Notes under the pieces: generated by a model
What the model was told of the DNA's origin: nothing
Database searches by the model: none
The model's input: only the letters and a program-made list of their open reading frames with translations
Assembly: GCA_016763215.1 (NCBI GenBank)
Contig: JAESUF010000105.1
Span: 1-7,273, forward strand
Length of the DNA stretch: 7,273 nt
Direction: 5' to 3'
From: Flavobacteriaceae bacterium
GTDB taxonomy: Bacteria; Bacteroidota; Bacteroidia; Flavobacteriales; Flavobacteriaceae
Translations under genes and position numbers: made by a program
Shown: positions 6,807 to 7,273 of the stretch, in pieces
Numbering within the stretch: position 1 is the stretch's first letter
Layout: every line of letters starts with the position of its first letter

Positions 6807-6879
6807 CTTATAACCTCTATCATAAGTGAAAAGATTTTTCTTCTTTTCAAATATATGTAGGGAAAAGTGCGTTTTAGTT

Positions 6880-6887
6880 TAAATTTG
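6880..6887 (+). promoter_or_regulatory. Candidate proximal -7 box (TAAATTTG) of the choice-of-anchor-B gene
   Basis: TAAATTTG also matches TAnnTTTG and would place transcription start about 30 bases before the ATG at 6925. No good -33 element is visible. One or both of the two boxes in the 208-base gap 6717-6924 may be used. I see no other structure in that gap. Confidence 0.35.
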
Positions 6888-6924
6888 ATTCTCAAAACAA
6901 ATCCACCCTTAATATGATTCAATT

Positions 6925-7273
6925 ATGAAAAAATACATTCATTTATTCGTTCTTCTTCTCGCTGTTTATTCCTGTGAAAAATCGGACGTCCCAGGCGATT
7001 CATTAGTAGTTGATCCGAATCCAGATCCTATAACTGAAGTTGCATTCCCTTGTGAGAATGGACTCGCTGATGTGTACCCATGCAATGACTATGATTTAGT
7101 TTCATACATCTCTTTAGATGATCTCGACGTTAGTGGAGTTAGCGGAAATGATAGCTGGGGGTGGACAGATTCTACGACTGGAAAAGAATATGCTTTAATG
7201 TGTACGAGTAGTGGAACATCATTCATAGATATTACAAATGCAATTGCTCCTGTTATTTTAGGAAGGCTTCCTA
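6925..7273 (+). CDS. Choice-of-anchor-B family lipoprotein, N-terminal part
   Basis: The frame opens at ATG 6925 and runs off the right edge after 116 complete codons. It begins with a lipoprotein signal peptide (MKKYIHLFVLLLAVYS, then lipidated Cys17), followed by a short Asp/Pro-rich linker (20-37). The next part is the characteristic start of choice-of-anchor-B proteins: a Cys43-Cys53 pair around NGLADVYP, then YDLVSYISLDDL, NDSWGWTD (75-82), GKEYALM and GTSFIDIT (97-104), the first of the LVIVD-like repeats that build a beta-propeller. Such proteins sit at the cell surface or outside the cell in marine Bacteroidota. Their function is not established, and the C-terminal anchor type lies outside the window. 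Confidence 0.9.
   Translation, partial: MKKYIHLFVLLLAVYSCEKSDVPGDSLVVDPNPDPITEVAFPCENGLADVYPCNDYDLVSYISLDDLDVSGVSGNDSWGWTDSTTGKEYALMCTSSGTSFIDITNAIAPVILGRLP

Noticed and set aside
6717..6924. Thiamine-diphosphate riboswitch upstream of thiL
   Set aside because: No THI-box core such as CTGAGA is seen, and the -7 box lies 4 bases from the start codon, leaving no leader for a riboswitch.

Overview
The window looks like chromosomal DNA from a member of the Bacteroidota, most likely a flavobacterium. The evidence is AT-rich sequence, almost no Shine-Dalgarno-like sequences, several TAnnTTTG -7 boxes of the Bacteroidota type, lipoprotein and 'FAQ' signal peptides typical of the group, and a choice-of-anchor-B lipoprotein. 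No mobile element, phage gene, CRISPR array, tRNA or rRNA was seen.

Layout from left to right: (1) 1-430, minus strand: a membrane-anchored XRE-type HTH regulator that runs off the left edge and has an in-frame TAA at codon 21. (2) 577-2426, minus strand: a two-gene unit in which a four-helix membrane protein of unknown function overlaps the start of brnQ (branched-chain amino acid carrier) by one base. (3) 2561-4653, plus strand: an alpha/beta hydrolase with an intact Ser-Asp-His triad, then a lipoprotein of the nucleotide pyrophosphatase/phosphodiesterase (NPP) family with all expected metal ligands. (4) 4654-4781: an intergenic stretch with an unexplained 42-nt hairpin. (5) 4782-5225, plus strand: a small two-helix membrane protein, convergent with and 6 bases from a small secreted protein (5232-5666, minus). 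(6) 5667-6716, minus strand: thiL, interrupted by a single in-frame TAG at codon 183, with its true stop directly abutting the start of the small secreted protein. (7) 6925 to the right edge, plus strand: the N-terminus of a choice-of-anchor-B lipoprotein.

No single pathway links these genes. Three themes stand out: transport (brnQ), processing at the cell envelope (NPP lipoprotein, secreted proteins) and cofactor metabolism (thiL). The strongest anomaly is that two otherwise well-preserved genes, the HTH regulator and thiL, each carry exactly one premature stop with the frame open on both sides. Either they are recent nonsense mutations (with a metabolic consequence for thiL) or the underlying sequence contains errors. 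I did not find convincing evidence of a new multi-gene system.
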